Positions 1-10,091 of a DNA stretch of 64,000 nt are shown piece by piece. Both the position numbers and the translations under genes were made by a program. A model generated the notes under the pieces. It was not told the origin of the DNA. It was given only the letters and a program-made list of their open reading frames with translations, and did no database searches. Location: positions 1 through 64,000 of the forward strand of contig WGMT01000035.1 of NCBI GenBank assembly GCA_016124945.1, written 5' to 3'. How positions within the stretch are numbered: the stretch's first letter is position 1; each line of letters begins with the position of its first letter. Origin of the DNA: a bacterium. GTDB lineage: Bacteria > Chloroflexota > Anaerolineae > Caldilineales > Caldilineaceae.

Positions 1-3000
1 AACACTGTTGGAGATGACATCACCGATGGCGATGGCGAACTGCTGAGGCGGCGGCACGTTCCAAAGTTGGAAGCGGTAGGTGCCGGTGCTGTCACCATTC
101 CCATCGACGGTGAGGGTATAGGTGCCGCCGCGGGAGAGCACTTGCGGGTCACTATCTCCAAATTGACTGAAAAAGACGACATCGCCTGCGGAATCGACGG
201 CGCGCCAGGTTACGTTGCCCGAGACACTGCTCGCCTGGGCATCGAAGTAGACGCGTTGTCCAGCTTGCGCAGTGAAGAAGTAGGTGTCGATCTCGCCAGC
301 GACGGAGATTTCGCCGTTGACGACCTGGCCGATCTGGATAATAGGGACGACAGTGAAGGTCCACTCGTAGGGAACCAAGGGGTTGCCGGCTTCATCTGTG
401 ACGTCTCCACTGATTACAGCGCGATAGCGATTGGGCGCCAGGGTAGCGAAGGTGAGCGTAGCGGTTCGGCTGTTGCCGTCATAGCCAGTGACGCCGCCAG
501 TGACCGTGACATCGTCCGCGTTGCCGAGGACGCCGTCCGGGCCGGATGTGAAGAGCCGGAACGAGTTGCCGTTCAGCGTCGACGGTGCAATGGCTTCATT
601 GAACTGCACCGAGAGTGTACCTGCCACGTCTTCACCGACCAGAAGGCCATTGGCGGGGCTGACGGTCATGATCCGGGGTGGGGTGGCGTCTTGCACCAGG
701 GTGATGGTTTCTTCACTGCTCCATGTCTCATTGCCGCCGGTATCTACGGCGCGTACGCGCAGGGTAAAGGAGGGCTGCTGAGACATGCGCGGCGTCAGGT
801 AGCGGAACTCAAAGGGGAAACTCCCGTCTACGGCGACACGTTCACCGTCGATGAAGAACTCGACGAGACGCACCTGTACATTATCGGTGGCCTGGGCGCG
901 GATCAACAAGGGAGTGGCTTCCTCGGCGCGACCGGGGGCGAAGTTGGTGGTTACGGTCAGCGTAGGGGCTTGCTTGCTGCTGTCGTAGGCCAGGTAGTTG
1001 ATTACCTGCATACCCGCCTCGCCGTCAGCGACGTAGGCCAGCCCTTTGTAGAGGTAGACCGATTCGGCCCGGCCCGGCGTCTCAAACAGGGTCAAAAAGA
1101 CGTCGGTCTGCACCGGATCGCTGGTGTCATAGAGCCAGACGTGGTGGGGGCCGTCGTTGGTGCTGTTGGGACTGACGGCTGCCACCCCACGCCCGGAGCC
1201 GGTGGTGACGATCTTCTTCCAGCCGAATTGTTGGGTACTGCCTGCAGCGATGATCCTGGGATCCTGCGGATTGCTTACATCGTGCGTATTGTTTCCTCTG
1301 GTATGGGTGACATAGGCCATGTCGCCACCCACGAAGAGCCGCCACTTGCGCCGACCAGCGCCGGTTGTGCCGGGCGATTCCGCGGAGCCCAGCAGCGTGA
1401 TCTGATTGTCCTGCAACGACGCAGCATGAAGGTCGCCCGGTGTGAGGATGTAGAGAACATCGGCCTGAATTGCCAAATCTTGGACAGATTCAGATAAGGT
1501 AATCTCAGATCGGATCGCTCCATTGACAGTATCGATCAGCGCCACTCGGCCATTCTGTGTGGCGGCAACGATGAGATCGCCTGTCATGGCGACGGCGTTG
1601 ACTGGGCTACTCAGATTGATCTGGTGCAGTATGCGTGCATTGGCGGCGGTACCGTAGTCGACAACGGCCAGCCCGGCACTGTCATCGGCGACGGCGGCGC
1701 GCCCGGCAGCACAGGCAATCCGCTGCGCCCTCCCCGGCGTGTCCACCTGCGCCACCAGCGACGGGTTCACCATATCGAAGACGTTGAAAACGGCGACGCC
1801 CGCCTCGCCGTCGGCCACGACCGCCTGGTCCTCATCAACACAGATGTCGTAGGCGTAGCCGGTGGTGTCCGCCGTACCGACGATGCCCGTCTGCGCGATA
1901 AAGCCGCTCAGCGGGTCCGTGCCTTGCTGGACTTCGGCACCGTCACTGATGCCGTCACCGTCGGTGTCGGCGGTATCCAAAAGCGTACCAACGATATCCT
2001 CGGCAAGATCGGGTAGTCCATCACTATCAGTATCGTTTGGCGGACACGCGCCCATGCTGGGGCCATGTAATGTCGTAAAGTCGCCCGCTTCTGCAGATAC
2101 ACCGATAGAGACCCCACACTCCCCAGTAGCCGGATCAAATAAAGAAAGTCCGTAAACGGTATCGGCAGACATGAAGAATCGGTAACTTCCTACATCTGTG
2201 GATCGAGTCCGCTGTTGAATCCCGTCATATTCTAGTAGGACATACGCATTCGGTATAGGGTCTTCGACGACGATGTAGTAGTCACTGATCATGGCTGAAT
2301 GCGTAAAAAGGCTGGCATATAGCCTATTGGCACCTGTGAGCACTTCTTCAGAAGGCGAGAAGTCATCTGCCGCCTGCTCAAGACGAGTCAGCATTTCGAT
2401 TAACTTGGGATCAGGTGTGGCCACACCTTGAGCCGTCGCAGCTATTAACTGCTGGTTTTGGTCAATATAGTCAATAATCTCACTTGCGATCTGATCAACC
2501 GCATCAAAGACAAAGTTTGACATGGCTTTCTGTAGGTCATTGGACAGAAGTCGAGCGTATATCAAACTATCTTTCAGAGCGTTATGAGCACCACTTGTGC
2601 AGTACGGTTTCAGCAACCGCTTTTCTTCCCAACTAAGACATTGCTCTGGCACTGAGGCAAAATCGCGACATGCGTCGTCGAGCAATGACACCGCAGACTG
2701 CGCACAGCTTATGATTCCATCGAGCTTGCCTGCGGTCTGATCCCTCATTAATTCGAATGTGGTTTTTGTCGTACGGGCGGCAGCTTGAATGCCACGCACC
2801 AACTGCCGAACTTTTAAAGCGGATAATTTCCCTTCCTGGTACTCTGCTTTGGCCTTGTTTAAATCACGTAGCAGGGAGGTTATCTCAACTGCTAAATCCC
2901 AAAGTTTATCAATGGCTTCGTGTAGCTTAGCAAGCTCTTTGAAACACGAGGCTCCACTTAACGCTATGTCAACAAAATCAGGGTAGTTGATTTCAGGACA

Positions 3001-4869
3001 AGGTGTAGGTGTAGGTGTAGGTGTAGGTGTAGGTGTAGGTGTAGGTGTTGACGGCGTCGGCGACCCAGGCGGTGGTGTCGGCGACCCAGGCGGTAGTGGA
3101 TTATTTGGGCCACCCCCTTCGCTACCTGGTTGGTTGCCATGCCAACCAGGCGCACGTACACCGACGCCCGGTGCGGTGCAAACGAGTCTGGCATCATTTG
3201 ACACCTGCATAGGACCTACAATCTCCCACCTACCACTGTCATGGTTGAAACTCCATAACGCACTTTTACGACCCGCCGCCAACGTCTCCCCCGTCACAGG
3301 ATCAGGCAGATTGGGAAAGCAGACCGGTGCGGGCACGTCAAAATTCATGGCGCCGTCAGTCTGCACGGTGATGACGACGGCGAACTCCAGCCCTTCGGGC
3401 AGTTCACCGGGGATACGATCCGGCGGTACTGGCGCAATGCCCACCTGCCCGCCACGGCTGCCGTCGTCGCGGAAGAGTGAATCCGCCGGCACAAGGACGG
3501 TGACGCCTTCAAACTCAGGGTGGTCGGCCAGCACCTGGTCGGGGAAGTCGATGAGCGTATCCTGGCTCTGGCTCACCGGTTGCAACGTGCCAGGGATAAT
3601 CAGCGGCAGATAGACATCGCCCACGTTGGTCTGTTGACCGGGTACGGTGCTCCACGTCTTGCCTACGAAGGGATAGTAGGCGCCTGTCGGCACGCCGTTG
3701 GTGGCCGTGCGCCCGTCGATATGGACGAAGAAGCGGCCTGCTGGCGCCGGGTTGAGGCAGAAGTTGCCGTTGGCGTCGGTGGTAGTGCGCAGGGTGTTCT
3801 CTACGCCGTCGACGGTGATGGTGGCCCCTTGCAGTGGCGTATTCACCGAGACCCCGGCGGCGGTTGTCCCCAATTCCGAGGCGAAGACACGTCCACAGGC
3901 CTGGGTGCCGGGGAGGACGGTCACACTCAGGGTGTCGAATTCGAGGAGACGCACGCCGCCAGCAATGCCATCGCCATCTACATCGACCGCCAACCCAGCG
4001 GTGTCTTTGAGTTGATCGCCGTTGATCGTGACGCGGATGCGTGCGCTGCCCGGCAGCGGTTGCTGGTAGAAGAGGGTGACGCGGCGTTGATCCTTGGAAA
4101 GGACTAGCCGGATGGGTAGATTGCGTTGGCCGAAGCGAGCCGAGAAGACCTGTTCCGTGACCGTGGCCGCATCCAGTGGACCACTAAACTCGACGATGGT
4201 TTCACGCGTGGAGGCGACGCCGTCCTCACCGGCGCTGGGGCTGGTGCGCACAACTCCTGTGCCCGACAGGGTGATTTCCCCGGTGAGTTGCGGTGAAGTC
4301 TGCAAGTGGAAGCGATACGCGCCGGGCGTCTCGAAGCGGCGTGTGAAGGTCGCGCCAGGGGCCAGGGTGGCGGTAAAGGCTTCCTCGTCCACTGTGCGGG
4401 TTAGATACTCAAGTGCTCGCTGCACATGACGGTTCTGCAAGTCGGCAAAGCTCTGGATCGCCGGGAGATAGAGTTTCTGCTGGGTATCGACAGGGTCCGG
4501 TTCGCCGCTTTTGACAATGTGCGTCACCGTCGTCTCGTTGACCCAGGTGACGTCAGTGGGACCAAAGATCGTCAGCGGATTGGGGATAAATCCCTGTTCC
4601 GTGATGCGGATCAGCGTTATCCCTGCATTCTGTGCGAATGGTGCTGTCTCTGCTGCATTCCCCTGCCACGGCAGCGGCTCAAACTGATTCATGGCTACCC
4701 GCGGCGACGGCGTAGCAGTGGGGGCGTCATCTTGCGCCTGTGCCGGCTTGCCCGGAACAGGCGCATAGTGATTTACATTAGCGCTGGTGGCAGGCACTCC
4801 CGATACCAACAGTATGAGACACAGGAGGAAAATCAGCAGGCGGCGATAGGCCGTGCGCAGACGATTCAT
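1..4869 (-). CDS. Giant secreted multidomain surface protein (partial, C-terminus beyond window)
   Basis: The minus strand is open from the ATG at 4869 to base 1 with no stop, 1,623 codons, so the gene continues off the left edge. A signal peptide (MNRLRTAYRRLLIFLLCLIL) leads. Then come a cupredoxin-like segment (about residues 75-180; GFIPNPLTI, later FETPGAYRFHL) interrupted by a YLPAIQ stretch, a SbsA-like Ig domain (about 190-290), a carboxypeptidase-regulatory-like fold, a (TP)8 linker at 608-623, a helical region, a calcium-binding stretch (DTDSDGLPD...DTDGDGISDG, about 945-985), an LVIVD-type propeller (about 1000-1300), Ig-like domains (about 1295-1500) and a PPC-like domain at the visible end. 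Likely an extracellular or cell-wall protein; its ligand is unknown. The 5051-8887 gene lies 180 bp upstream in the same direction. Confidence 0.85.
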   Translation of the reverse strand, partial: MNRLRTAYRRLLIFLLCLILLVSGVPATSANVNHYAPVPGKPAQAQDDAPTATPSPRVAMNQFEPLPWQGNAAETAPFAQNAGITLIRITEQGFIPNPLTIFGPTDVTWVNETTVTHIVKSGEPDPVDTQQKLYLPAIQSFADLQNRHVQRALEYLTRTVDEEAFTATLAPGATFTRRFETPGAYRFHLQTSPQLTGEITLSGTGVVRTSPSAGEDGVASTRETIVEFSGPLDAATVTEQVFSARFGQRNLPIRLVLSKDQRRVTLFYQQPLPGSARIRVTINGDQLKDTAGLAVDVDGDGIAGGVRLLEFDTLSVTVLPGTQACGRVFASELGTTAAGVSVNTPLQGATITVDGVENTLRTTTDANGNFCLNPAPAGRFFVHIDGRTATNGVPTGAYYPFVGKTWSTVPGQQTNVGDVYLPLIIPGTLQPVSQSQDTLIDFPDQVLADHPEFEGVTVLVPADSLFRDDGSRGGQVGIAPVPPDRIPGELPEGLEFAVVITVQTDGAMNFDVPAPVCFPNLPDPVTGETLAAGRKSALWSFNHDSGRWEIVGPMQVSNDARLVCTAPGVGVRAPGWHGNQPGSEGGGPNNPLPPGSPTPPPGSPTPSTPTPTPTPTPTPTPTPCPEINYPDFVDIALSGASCFKELAKLHEAIDKLWDLAVEITSLLRDLNKAKAEYQEGKLSALKVRQLVRGIQAAARTTKTTFELMRDQTAGKLDGIISCAQSAVSLLDDACRDFASVPEQCLSWEEKRLLKPYCTSGAHNALKDSLIYARLLSNDLQKAMSNFVFDAVDQIASEIIDYIDQNQQLIAATAQGVATPDPKLIEMLTRLEQAADDFSPSEEVLTGANRLYASLFTHSAMISDYYIVVEDPIPNAYVLLEYDGIQQRTRSTDVGSYRFFMSADTVYGLSLFDPATGECGVSIGVSAEAGDFTTLHGPSMGACPPNDTDSDGLPDLAEDIVGTLLDTADTDGDGISDGAEVQQGTDPLSGFIAQTGIVGTADTTGYAYDICVDEDQAVVADGEAGVAVFNVFDMVNPSLVAQVDTPGRAQRIACAAGRAAVADDSAGLAVVDYGTAANARILHQINLSSPVNAVAMTGDLIVAATQNGRVALIDTVNGAIRSEITLSESVQDLAIQADVLYILTPGDLHAASLQDNQITLLGSAESPGTTGAGRRKWRLFVGGDMAYVTHTRGNNTHDVSNPQDPRIIAAGSTQQFGWKKIVTTGSGRGVAAVSPNSTNDGPHHVWLYDTSDPVQTDVFLTLFETPGRAESVYLYKGLAYVADGEAGMQVINYLAYDSSKQAPTLTVTTNFAPGRAEEATPLLIRAQATDNVQVRLVEFFIDGERVAVDGSFPFEFRYLTPRMSQQPSFTLRVRAVDTGGNETWSSEETITLVQDATPPRIMTVSPANGLLVGEDVAGTLSVQFNEAIAPSTLNGNSFRLFTSGPDGVLGNADDVTVTGGVTGYDGNSRTATLTFATLAPNRYRAVISGDVTDEAGNPLVPYEWTFTVVPIIQIGQVVNGEISVAGEIDTYFFTAQAGQRVYFDAQASSVSGNVTWRAVDSAGDVVFFSQFGDSDPQVLSRGGTYTLTVDGNGDSTGTYRFQLWNVPPPQQFAIAIGDVISNSV
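3001..3048. repeat. Hexanucleotide repeat AGGTGT x8 encoding a (TP)8 linker
   Basis: Eight perfect tandem copies of AGGTGT on the plus strand encode Thr-Pro repeats on the minus strand, inside the giant surface protein. Each unit is six bases, so copy-number change would alter linker length without shifting frame. The adjacent stretch (PPGSPTPPPGSPTP) is a second imperfect duplication. Confidence 0.9.
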
Positions 4870-4974
4870 GGAAGCGGCTCCTTAGGATAGATCTAGTGGG
4901 AAGACAAGATCATACTGCCTGACCGATGGCTGCGGCGAGATGAATCGTCACAGCCACCAGTTTGGGGTACAGTG

Positions 4975-5026
4975 CGAAAGGTTCTTGACGCTATCTGCTG
5001 GGAGCAGATCCGGTACAAACCTTTCG
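4975..5026. repeat. Nested hairpin between the two surface-protein genes
   Basis: CGAAAGGTT at 4975-4983 pairs with AACCTTTCG at 5018-5026, enclosing a second stem (ATCTGCT 4993-4999 with AGCAGAT 5003-5009). It lies between the stop of the upstream minus-strand gene (5051) and the start of the next (4869), so it could act as a terminator or attenuator. No T-run follows, so the role is uncertain. Confidence 0.45.
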
Positions 5027-5050
5027 ACTTTTCACGGCGACGGTTGCCAC

Positions 5051-8000
5051 CTAGTTCTGAACTGCCGGTAGATAGATCTGGTGAGCAGGTGAAGGGTCTG
5101 GATCTGGATCGGGGTTCTTAGAAGTCGGATTCAGGTTGAAGTTGATAGCTGGGGTGGTAACTCCGGCCGTGATCACCACGTCGTCTGCCGTTTCCAGGGT
5201 GGGCTTGTCGTTGTAGTATTCATCTGTGTAGCTGTCGCGGCCGTCAAGTTGTAGTCGGTAGGTGCCGGGGACGAGTTGTCTGAACTCGTAGCGGCCAGTC
5301 GAGGCAAAGAATTTTGAGTTCATGAAGTCCCATCTATTCTTCTCCGAATTGTATCGATAGGCGTAGATGGTTGGACAGTAGTAGGTGTTGCCCGTGAAAC
5401 CCTGGCCGAGTCCAGTCAGCGTGCCGCCTTCACCACCTGCGAGTACAGCATCAATGTTCTCAGTGACGGTCCCTACAGTCACGCTAACGTCCGCTGCCTC
5501 AGCCAGACTGCCCGCGTCCGGATAGTACTCGTCGAAGTAAGCACCTTCGTTCCAATCGGACCAATCCTGGAACCGAATACGGTAGTTGCCTGTGGGGAAT
5601 CCACCCACGGTGTAGCGCCCTTGAAAATCAGTGCTGTCAGAGCGGAGCCATTGCCAGAATTGTCCCTGGGTGTTGTAGCGGTAGATGGTCACACTGATGA
5701 ACCGAATTGGCTTGCCGTTGACATCGGTGACGGTACCGCTGATCTGCCCACCTTCCATAAGTTGAGCGTTGATATTGTCTGCGATTTGACCGGCCTGCAC
5801 ACTCACATCGGTAGCTGATTCGAGCGTTGTGGCGTTGCCATAGAAGTGCATCATGTATACATCGTTGCTGTAGTCGACAAACCGCACGCGATAGGAACCT
5901 GCCGGCAGTCCCATCATTTGATAGGATCCATCATCTTCTGTGTCTACGTCGTCAAAGTACCACCACTGCTGCGTTTCCTGATTGTAGCGGTAAAGAGTTA
6001 CGTCCACATCTTTTAACGGACTACCACTGGGGGCAGTGACGACCCCGCGGATGGTACCGCCGGGGGTAAGGGCGGCATCTACGCCGTCAGTCGTCTGCCC
6101 AACGGTCACCGAGATCCCGGTCGTATCCTGCGAAACGTATATGTTGCGCGCTTCGTCCCAGTTGTAGCTGTTGAAGAAGACCTGGTACTGTCCGCTCGCC
6201 AATCCACCGAATCGGTAGACGCCGTCAGCATTGGTGTAGCCTGCCTCAAATGAACCGTCACAGACCGGGGGGTTGGTACTGGCCGATACGCGGATATTCT
6301 CTAGGGGATTGCCGTTTGCATCGGTGACGCGCCCGCTGATGATACCGCCCACGGCTAGAACGGCGTCCAGCGTCGTCGTTTCTGTACGAGCAACGGCAAC
6401 GGCGTCAGCGTTAAACTGATTGTCCGCGCCGCCTGAATAAGCGTTGAAGTAAATATCACCAGCGGGGGCATCGAATTCAATGCGGTAGTTGCCGGCCTCC
6501 AGACCTGAAATTTGATAGCGACCATCGGCATCGCTGAAACTGCCTTTTACACGATCCAAACCGTCCACAGTTTCGACGTATGCGAAGGCAAAGGTACCGG
6601 AAATGGGCTTGCTGTCGCTGCCAGTGACACGCCCAGCAATGTAACCGCCTTCAATCAGCGTTGTATTGACCGTTGTCGTCTGCCCCAACGTTGCAGAGAC
6701 ATCGGCGGCATTTTGGATGCTGTCTACAGCGCTGTGGTAGGTGTTCAAATAGATGCTGTTGAAAGGCGGACTGATCTCAATGCGATAAACGCCGGTTGAA
6801 AGGCGTTGAACCCGGTACTGACCATCCTCATCGGTTTCCGCCGACCGCCAAAAACCCCACCCACTTTCTGCATCGGGATCAGGAGCACGGACGATAACGC
6901 GAACGTCAGGGACAGGAGTTCCGTCTTTTCCCGTAACTAGCCCCGCAATGACGCCCCCCTCAATTAACGGCACATCCACCGTTACAGTCTGCCCAAGGGA
7001 CACCTGAATGTCGGTGGCACCTGTGATTACCTGGGTGCCGCCGTAATAGGTGCTGAAGAAATTGCTTTCCCAATCGCCACTAGCTTGTAGACGATAGGTG
7101 CCGGGGATGAGACTATTGAACCGGTAGCGTCCATTGTCGTCTGTACTCTTTCCTGTTACATATCGCCAACCTGTGTTTGAACCATCGTCACGGGCATAGA
7201 GCGACACCGACTCATTAACAATGGATTGTCCACCGCCGGTGATCTGTCCGGCAATGACCCCACCAAGATTTAGCGTGGTGTTAACAGTGATGACTTGCCC
7301 TGCCGTCACGGGGAGATCATCTGCACTATCGAGACTATCAGCATCAATATAGTACTTGCTCAGATAGTCGCGTTGATTGTGCGTAGCGAAATGTATGCGG
7401 TAGACGCCCGTGGGGAATGCACCCGCTTTGTAGGTGCCTGAAAAGTCTGTTCTGTACGACCCCCATGTAAGCCATTTACCTTCTTCATCTTGAAAGTAAG
7501 CATATACAACGATTTCGCGCAGGCCTTCGCCCTGAGCATTGGTCACTTTGCCCACAATCTGCGCGCCTTTCTGAACAACAATATCGATGCCAGACTTTGT
7601 CTCTCCCAGCGTCACGTTGATCCCGGTCGCCATTTCCGCTTCAGTGGTGTTGGGATGATAGGTAGGTAGATATGTATCGTTTCCTCTAACAAAGACGCGA
7701 TAGGTGCCAGTTGGCAATGGCCCGATATCGTAAGTTCCATCAAAACTGGTTGAGCGGTTGAAGAAAAAATCCTCCCAGGAGGCTTCTTCGGTATTGTAGC
7801 GGTCTACTGCAATACGAATGCCTGAAACGTTCTGACCATCCGTGTTGGTGACACGCCCCTGAATACGTCCACCCCGCCCCAGGACGGCATTGATTGCACT
7901 GGTTGTCTGCCCAACAGTGACCGCGATATCTGCGGCGCTGTTGACATCGGTTGCATCGTTGTAGAACTCACCGATAAACGGATCTCTACTGCCGAACCCC

Positions 8001-8887
8001 AGTCGGTATGTACCGCTTGTAAGCGCGCCGTGCCGGTAGGAACCGTCGGCCCCTGTCCAGGTGTTCCTATCAAATTGCCATTTATCTTCTTCGGCATCGT
8101 ATACATATAGACTGACGCCCAAACTGTTGAGTGGATTACCATCCGGGTCGGTGACAATCCCGGTGATGGCACCACCTAGCGTCAGGCTGACATCGGGAGT
8201 CGTCACGGTGGCGCCGTCTGCAACTGAAATGTCGGTTGCGGTGTTGAGCGAGAGTTTGTCGTTGTAGTATTCCTCCAGGTACACGCGTTTGGCATCCTGA
8301 AAGTTGAGTTGGTACGATCCGGCGCTCAGTTGTGTAAATGTGTAGATCCCTTGAGGATCGGTCTTCACCCTAGCAACATAGCTTATTTTGTTACGATATA
8401 CAGACACGTCGATCCCTTCCAGTGGATCGCCGTTTGCGTTGGTGACTTTGCCTTTGAGAACGGCTGTATTAGAGGCTAGATCAACAGATGCTGGTGCGAG
8501 TGATGCTTCCTCTGCATTGACATCGTCAGCCTCAATGGGGAGTTGTGGCGGCTGAGTCGTCACAGCTTCGACCCCTGGCAGATCGGCCACGAGACGCAGC
8601 ACGCGAGGATCAATCGTCAGTTGAACTGACTTGCTCATCGGCACAATTTGCTGCGGCGGACGCCCAGTCAGGTTGAGGGCAAGTTCCTGAATGTGTACAG
8701 CAACTTCTTCTCCAGTGTAATTGTCACTCACGGAAAGCCATACTGTCACAGGGGGTCGCCAATTGGGATGGTCCTGTGAACTGGGGATAGGTTCGGTTTG
8801 AGCAATCAGAGGCATGGAAATGAAGCCTCCAAGCAGGGCAAGGGCTACAGCCAATAGGGCTCCGACAATCTTGAATTGACGTTGCAT
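5051..8887 (-). CDS. Secreted protein with 11 carboxypeptidase-regulatory-like repeats
   Basis: 1,278 aa with a clear signal peptide (MQRQFKIVGALLAVALALLGG...). After about 130 N-terminal residues the rest is eleven repeats of about 95 residues, each following the pattern (V)T(D/N)xxGxPLxxIxVxxY...DGxYxxxxLxxGxYRxxF...Yxx...AxDxxVxxGxTTxxxxxxLxxGGxIxG. This is the carboxypeptidase regulatory-like / SpaA-like Ig fold found in bacterial surface proteins. The final repeat diverges (begins TLTGLGQGFTG) and is followed by a proline-aspartate linker and the tail HQIYLPAVQN, resembling the ends of three other secreted proteins here. No catalytic motif was seen. Probably a structural or adhesive exoprotein. 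Confidence 0.88.
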   Translation of the reverse strand: MQRQFKIVGALLAVALALLGGFISMPLIAQTEPIPSSQDHPNWRPPVTVWLSVSDNYTGEEVAVHIQELALNLTGRPPQQIVPMSKSVQLTIDPRVLRLVADLPGVEAVTTQPPQLPIEADDVNAEEASLAPASVDLASNTAVLKGKVTNANGDPLEGIDVSVYRNKISYVARVKTDPQGIYTFTQLSAGSYQLNFQDAKRVYLEEYYNDKLSLNTATDISVADGATVTTPDVSLTLGGAITGIVTDPDGNPLNSLGVSLYVYDAEEDKWQFDRNTWTGADGSYRHGALTSGTYRLGFGSRDPFIGEFYNDATDVNSAADIAVTVGQTTSAINAVLGRGGRIQGRVTNTDGQNVSGIRIAVDRYNTEEASWEDFFFNRSTSFDGTYDIGPLPTGTYRVFVRGNDTYLPTYHPNTTEAEMATGINVTLGETKSGIDIVVQKGAQIVGKVTNAQGEGLREIVVYAYFQDEEGKWLTWGSYRTDFSGTYKAGAFPTGVYRIHFATHNQRDYLSKYYIDADSLDSADDLPVTAGQVITVNTTLNLGGVIAGQITGGGQSIVNESVSLYARDDGSNTGWRYVTGKSTDDNGRYRFNSLIPGTYRLQASGDWESNFFSTYYGGTQVITGATDIQVSLGQTVTVDVPLIEGGVIAGLVTGKDGTPVPDVRVIVRAPDPDAESGWGFWRSAETDEDGQYRVQRLSTGVYRIEISPPFNSIYLNTYHSAVDSIQNAADVSATLGQTTTVNTTLIEGGYIAGRVTGSDSKPISGTFAFAYVETVDGLDRVKGSFSDADGRYQISGLEAGNYRIEFDAPAGDIYFNAYSGGADNQFNADAVAVARTETTTLDAVLAVGGIISGRVTDANGNPLENIRVSASTNPPVCDGSFEAGYTNADGVYRFGGLASGQYQVFFNSYNWDEARNIYVSQDTTGISVTVGQTTDGVDAALTPGGTIRGVVTAPSGSPLKDVDVTLYRYNQETQQWWYFDDVDTEDDGSYQMMGLPAGSYRVRFVDYSNDVYMMHFYGNATTLESATDVSVQAGQIADNINAQLMEGGQISGTVTDVNGKPIRFISVTIYRYNTQGQFWQWLRSDSTDFQGRYTVGGFPTGNYRIRFQDWSDWNEGAYFDEYYPDAGSLAEAADVSVTVGTVTENIDAVLAGGEGGTLTGLGQGFTGNTYYCPTIYAYRYNSEKNRWDFMNSKFFASTGRYEFRQLVPGTYRLQLDGRDSYTDEYYNDKPTLETADDVVITAGVTTPAINFNLNPTSKNPDPDPDPSPAHQIYLPAVQN

Positions 8888-9368
8888 GAAATTTTCCTTT
8901 GAACCAGATGGTTATCTTTTGGGACAGTGAAACTGGTTTGTTCTCCACCCATAAAGAGCCACTTTCGTTGATCTTGTTACAGCCTGCGATGAATTGGGTC
9001 TGCATGTTTTTGAAGATCACCAGGCTTAGGAGAATTCAGAAGAATATTGATCCACGAAGGCACACGAAGAAACACGAAGGTAGAGGAGAGAGTAGATCCA
9101 CAGATTTCAAAGATTAGAGGGATTTGCAGAAGGAGCAGTTGGTTTTCCTCTGAATCCTGAAAATCTGTGTAATCCGTGGATCATTTTGGTTTTTCTCTGC
9201 CGTCGTGCTTCTTTGTGTGCCTTCGTGGATCAATATTCTTCTGAATTCTCCTTAAGACGCACACCAATGCAATGGATATCACTTGACGATCTAAGGAGGT
9301 TGGCGCAAAATAGCCCCTGCTGCATATTAGATTGTCTATATATTTTCCGTACTTAAACCCGATCCGCC
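8888..9368. other. Intergenic region between divergent genes, mostly an inverted-repeat element
   Basis: No protein-coding gene is supported here. Bases 9025-9256 are a long inverted-repeat element described separately. About 110 bp of AT-rich sequence (9257-9368) precedes the sigma-factor gene and probably holds its promoter. The ATG at 9369 has no strong ribosome-binding site. Confidence 0.6.
9025..9256. repeat. Inverted-repeat element A (CACGAAGGCACACGAAG family)
   Basis: A left arm starting at 9025 (CTTAGGAGAATTCAGAAG...) is nearly the exact reverse complement of the right arm ending at 9256, over about 45 bp. The arms contain GATCCACGAAGGCACACG. The interior carries words such as CAGATTTCA and ATCCGTGGATC and no open frame. 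A second element of the family lies at 10094-10297, so the two flank the sigma-factor gene. Looks like a MITE-like or palindromic dispersed repeat. Confidence 0.8.
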
Positions 9369-10091
9369 ATGAATGTGACAGACCTGGGACAGAGCCAATG
9401 GAGAGACCGCTGTCAGGCCGCCGTGGACGGTGTGTCTGGGCAGTACGATTGGCGATTCCCGCCTGTCGATGAACTCTTGGGACCACTGCTGCAACAGCCA
9501 CAGCCGACGTTGACCGATGCGCTGCTCCGGCAGAAGATCGTTGCCCTCTACAGCGAATGTCTCTACCATGCCTGCGTCCAAAACGAGGACGACGAGAGAC
9601 AGGCCCTCGCCTTTACAGAACTCCACACCTATCTGTTGCGCACCGCCTATAGATGGCTACCGGAACGCGCCGAAGAGACGGCGCAGCAGGCGCTGGAACT
9701 TGTCTTTGTGCAGTTAGGTCGCTGCCGACAGCCCAATCGCTTTCTCTACTTCGCCAAGATGAAACTCCTGCAGGCGCGCAAGCAGTTGCTGCGCGAGGAT
9801 GCGGTGCAGATGACTGTGCTGGGGGATACCACCGAGGAGATAGCGTCGGGGAAGCACGCGGATACCCAGATCGACGAGGAAGGGTGGCAGGTGCTGCTGG
9901 CGGCCATTTGCCGTCTGCCTAATCGCAACCAACAGGAGGTGATCCTGCTCACCTACATCGAAGAGTTGACAGACGCGGAAATTGGCGAACGGCTCCAGAT
10001 CTCCATGCAGAATGCGCGCGTTCTGCGCCACCGTGCGCTACGCCGGTTGAGCGAGGACCCCGAGATCGGGCGCTATTTTGGCAATGACTGA
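9369..10091 (+). CDS. RNA polymerase sigma-70-family-like factor
   Basis: 240 aa. The C-terminal third is a sigma region 4 helix-turn-helix: LPNRNQQEVILLTYIEELTDAEIGERLQISMQNARVLRHRALRRL, split here as LPNRNQQEVILLTYIEEL then TDAEIGERLQISMQNAR then VLRHRALRRL. The middle (LRTAYRWLPERAEETAQQALELVFVQL) resembles a divergent region 2. It would direct RNA polymerase to a restricted promoter set. The next gene downstream encodes a double zinc-finger protein typical of anti-sigma factors, 329 bp away. Region 2 is weakly conserved, so this is an atypical member of the ECF-like group. Confidence 0.75.
   Translation: MNVTDLGQSQWRDRCQAAVDGVSGQYDWRFPPVDELLGPLLQQPQPTLTDALLRQKIVALYSECLYHACVQNEDDERQALAFTELHTYLLRTAYRWLPERAEETAQQALELVFVQLGRCRQPNRFLYFAKMKLLQARKQLLREDAVQMTVLGDTTEEIASGKHADTQIDEEGWQVLLAAICRLPNRNQQEVILLTYIEELTDAEIGERLQISMQNARVLRHRALRRLSEDPEIGRYFGND

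Noticed and set aside
67..1497. Long plus-strand open frame of 476 codons
   Set aside because: It lies opposite a 1,623-codon open minus-strand gene with signal peptide and recognisable domains; the plus-strand product has no recognisable feature.
2987..3613. Plus-strand frame starting with a GVGVGV run
   Set aside because: The Gly-Val run is the hexanucleotide repeat read on the wrong strand.
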